A stretch of DNA of 6,750 bases from an uncultured Clostridium sp. (GTDB lineage: Bacteria; Bacillota; Clostridia; Lachnospirales; Lachnospiraceae): NCBI GenBank assembly GCA_900540335.1, contig UQFC01000122.1:1-6750 (forward strand), given 5' to 3'. Positions within the stretch are counted from its first letter, which is position 1. Every line of letters starts with the position of its first letter. Both the position numbers and the translations under genes were made by a program. The notes beneath the pieces were generated by a model. It ran no database searches. It was not told where the DNA came from and worked only from the letters and a program-made list of their open reading frames with translations. This document shows positions 5,272-6,750 of this stretch, piece after piece.

Positions 5272-6177
5272 ATGGCAAGTTTAATCAATGCCCTGCCGGG
5301 AGCAGTAGCACAGGGCCTCATCTGGGGAATTATGGCAATCGGAGTTTATCTGACCTATCGGATACTGGATATTGCGGATCTGACAGTGGACGGATCTCTG
5401 GGAACCGGAGGAGCTGTCTGCATTATGCTGATGCTGACCGGACACAATGTATGGGTATCCCTGGCAGGGGCTGTTATCGCCGGCATGCTGGCTGGTCTGG
5501 TTACCGGTATTTTAAATACGTTTATGGGAATTCCGGCTATTCTGTCCGGTATTCTGACACAGTTGAGTCTGTATTCCGTGAATTTGAAAATTATGGGCAA
5601 AGCAAATCAGGCGATTAACGTAGATAAATTTGATTTGCTGGTATCCCTTCGGTTTATCCGCAAGGTTTCCTTTTATAAAAATACGATTTTTGTAGTGGCA
5701 GTTGGAATTATTCTTTTAATTCTGATTCTGTACTGGTTTTTCGGCACAGAGCTGGGATGCTCTATGCGTGCAACAGGATGCAATGACAAAATGGCCCGTG
5801 CTCAGGGCATTAATACTGATTTCTGCCGTGTTCTCGGACTGATGCTGTCCAATGGCCTGGTAGCCTTATCCGGCGCTCTTCTGTGCCAGTATCAGGGCTT
5901 TGCAGACATTCAGATGGGCCGCGGAGCCATTGTTATTGGTCTGGCTGCTGTAATCATTGGCGAGGCGGTATTTGGTAAGATATTCCACAATTTCGGCTTC
6001 CGCCTTCTGGGCGTGGCGCTGGGCTCCATTATTTACTATCTGGTTCTGCAGGTGGTTATCTGGCTGGGAATCGATACGGATCTGCTGAAGCTGCTGTCTG
6101 CAGCAGTTGTTGCAGTATTCCTGGCAGTTCCGACCTGGAAAGCCCGGTATTTTTCAAAAGTGGGAAAGAGAGGATAA
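5272..6177 (+). CDS. ABC transporter permease, TrpY-like (COG4120, BPD_transp_2)
   Basis: This 301-aa inner-membrane protein has about eight to nine hydrophobic segments (roughly 13-29, 43-56, 62-82, 88-104, 138-157, 186-206, 217-235, 243-265 and 272-287). It forms the channel of the importer together with the lipoprotein and ATPase on either side. Diagnostic family stretches are L-D-I-A-D-L-T-V-D-G-S-L (32-43), the cytoplasmic coupling region A-T-G-C-N-D-K-M-A-R-A-Q-G-I (167-180), S-N-G-L-V-A-L-S-G-A-L (193-203), Q-Y-Q-G-F-A-D-I-Q-M-G (206-216) and A-A-V-I-I-G-E (225-231). Length is normal. AAGGAG at 5257-5262 lies about 9 nt before ATG. A 228-nt hairpin-rich gap separates it from the lipoprotein gene, whereas the ATPase gene follows after only 6 nt, so permease and ATPase are tightly linked in expression. 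Confidence 0.94.
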   Translation: MASLINALPGAVAQGLIWGIMAIGVYLTYRILDIADLTVDGSLGTGGAVCIMLMLTGHNVWVSLAGAVIAGMLAGLVTGILNTFMGIPAILSGILTQLSLYSVNLKIMGKANQAINVDKFDLLVSLRFIRKVSFYKNTIFVVAVGIILLILILYWFFGTELGCSMRATGCNDKMARAQGINTDFCRVLGLMLSNGLVALSGALLCQYQGFADIQMGRGAIVIGLAAVIIGEAVFGKIFHNFGFRLLGVALGSIIYYLVLQVVIWLGIDTDLLKLLSAAVVAVFLAVPTWKARYFSKVGKRG

Positions 6178-6183
6178 GGAGCC

Positions 6184-6750
6184 ATGTTAGAGATTAAAAA
6201 TATTTCCAAGACCTTTAATGCAGGAACGGTCAATGAAAAAAAGGCTTTGAGAGGATTGAGCCTGACCTTAAATGACGGAGATTTTGTAACAGTAATCGGC
6301 GGAAACGGAGCCGGAAAATCAACGCTTCTGAATGCAATTTCCGGAGTGTGGCCGATTGATGAGGGACACATTATTATTGACGGAAAGGATGTAACAAAGC
6401 TTCCTGAATATCGCCGGGCTGCTTTTTTGGGACGCGTATTCCAGGATCCCATGAACGGAACAGCGGCAACCATGGGAATCGAGGAAAATCTGGCACTGGC
6501 TCTGCGCCGGGGTTCCAGAAGAACTCTTCGGATTGGGATTAAGAACAGCGAGAGAGAACTGTACCGGGATTGGTTAAAGCGTCTGGGACTGGGACTGGAG
6601 GATCGTCTGACCTCCAAGGTTGGACTTCTTTCCGGAGGACAGCGCCAGCGCCTTACCATAGCAAGGGCACTGGTGGGAGATCCTGAGATCCTGATCATGG
6701 ATGACAGTGCTTCTGCTCTTGACTTTGCCACAGATGCAGCTCTTCGTCAT
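6184..6750 (+). CDS. ABC transporter ATPase, importer-like N-terminus with exporter-like Walker B region (partial)
   Basis: 189 codons are present; the gene runs off the window. It should power the importer. Walker A is G-G-N-G-A-G-K-S-T (39-47), the Q-loop is at Q87 in G-R-V-F-Q-D-P, and the signature is L-S-G-G-Q-R-Q (149-155). Up to there it follows the TrpZ-like (COG1101) family: M-G-I-E-E-N-L-A-L-A, L-G-L-G-L-E-D-R-L and K-V-G-L-L-S-G-G-Q-R-Q. From residue 156 on it reads R-L-T-I-A-R-A-L, then I-L-I-M-D-D-S-A-S-A-L-D and A-T-D-A-A-L-R. This is typical of multidrug/peptide ABC exporters; this importer family normally has a L-L-L-D-E-H-T-A-A-L-D type motif. The catalytic glutamate is thus Asp (D174). 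AAGGAG at 6176-6181 is only 2 nt from ATG, so AGAGG at about 6168-6173 or coupling to the permease stop may drive initiation. The start fits the family's M-L-E-I opening. Confidence 0.85.
   Translation, partial: MLEIKNISKTFNAGTVNEKKALRGLSLTLNDGDFVTVIGGNGAGKSTLLNAISGVWPIDEGHIIIDGKDVTKLPEYRRAAFLGRVFQDPMNGTAATMGIEENLALALRRGSRRTLRIGIKNSERELYRDWLKRLGLGLEDRLTSKVGLLSGGQRQRLTIARALVGDPEILIMDDSASALDFATDAALRH

Noticed and set aside
5150..5284. A 44-codon + strand open frame (ATG 5150, stop 5282-5284) running into the permease start
   Set aside because: No ribosome site precedes it, it lies across the two strong hairpins, and the peptide has no recognisable character. The hairpins account for the region better.

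Overview
The window looks like a chromosomal segment of a Gram-positive anaerobe of the Clostridia, most likely Lachnospiraceae-like. The reasons are strong purine-rich Shine-Dalgarno sites, near-consensus sigma-A promoters, a lipobox on the substrate-binding protein, a secreted protein with choline-binding-type cell-wall repeats, and protein families common in gut clostridia. This assignment is inference from gene content; no rRNA, tRNA, CRISPR array or transposase is visible.

Left part (1-2184, + strand). The window opens in the last codons of a MacB/FtsX-type ABC permease. A consensus promoter (94-123) and a leader hairpin (143-178) then precede an M19 membrane dipeptidase (218-1219). It is followed after 77 nt by a secreted protein with a fibronectin-like region and about four 20-residue cell-wall-binding repeats (1297-2184). 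The two probably share a transcript.

Middle (2203-3810, - strand). A fused CitX-CitG protein for making and attaching the citrate lyase prosthetic group converges on the cell-wall protein gene. Its terminator stem begins inside its own last codons. Its roughly 175-nt leader holds a 12-bp long-range stem enclosing further hairpins, and a 55-codon open frame that ends in an ATGA overlap with the citXG start. No citrate lyase subunit gene is in the window.

Right part (3868-6750, + strand). A divergent promoter drives a three-gene ABC importer of the TrpX-like class (COG2984/COG4120/COG1101): lipoprotein (4000-5043), permease (5272-6177) and ATPase (6184 to beyond the end). A 228-nt gap rich in hairpins separates lipoprotein and permease. 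The substrate cannot be read from the sequence.

The observations most worth a second look are: (1) the ATPase switches from importer-like sequence to exporter-like sequence right after its ABC signature, suggesting a chimera (assembly error or real recombination); (2) the structured, possibly translated citXG leader; (3) the mutually exclusive hairpins between lipoprotein and permease genes.
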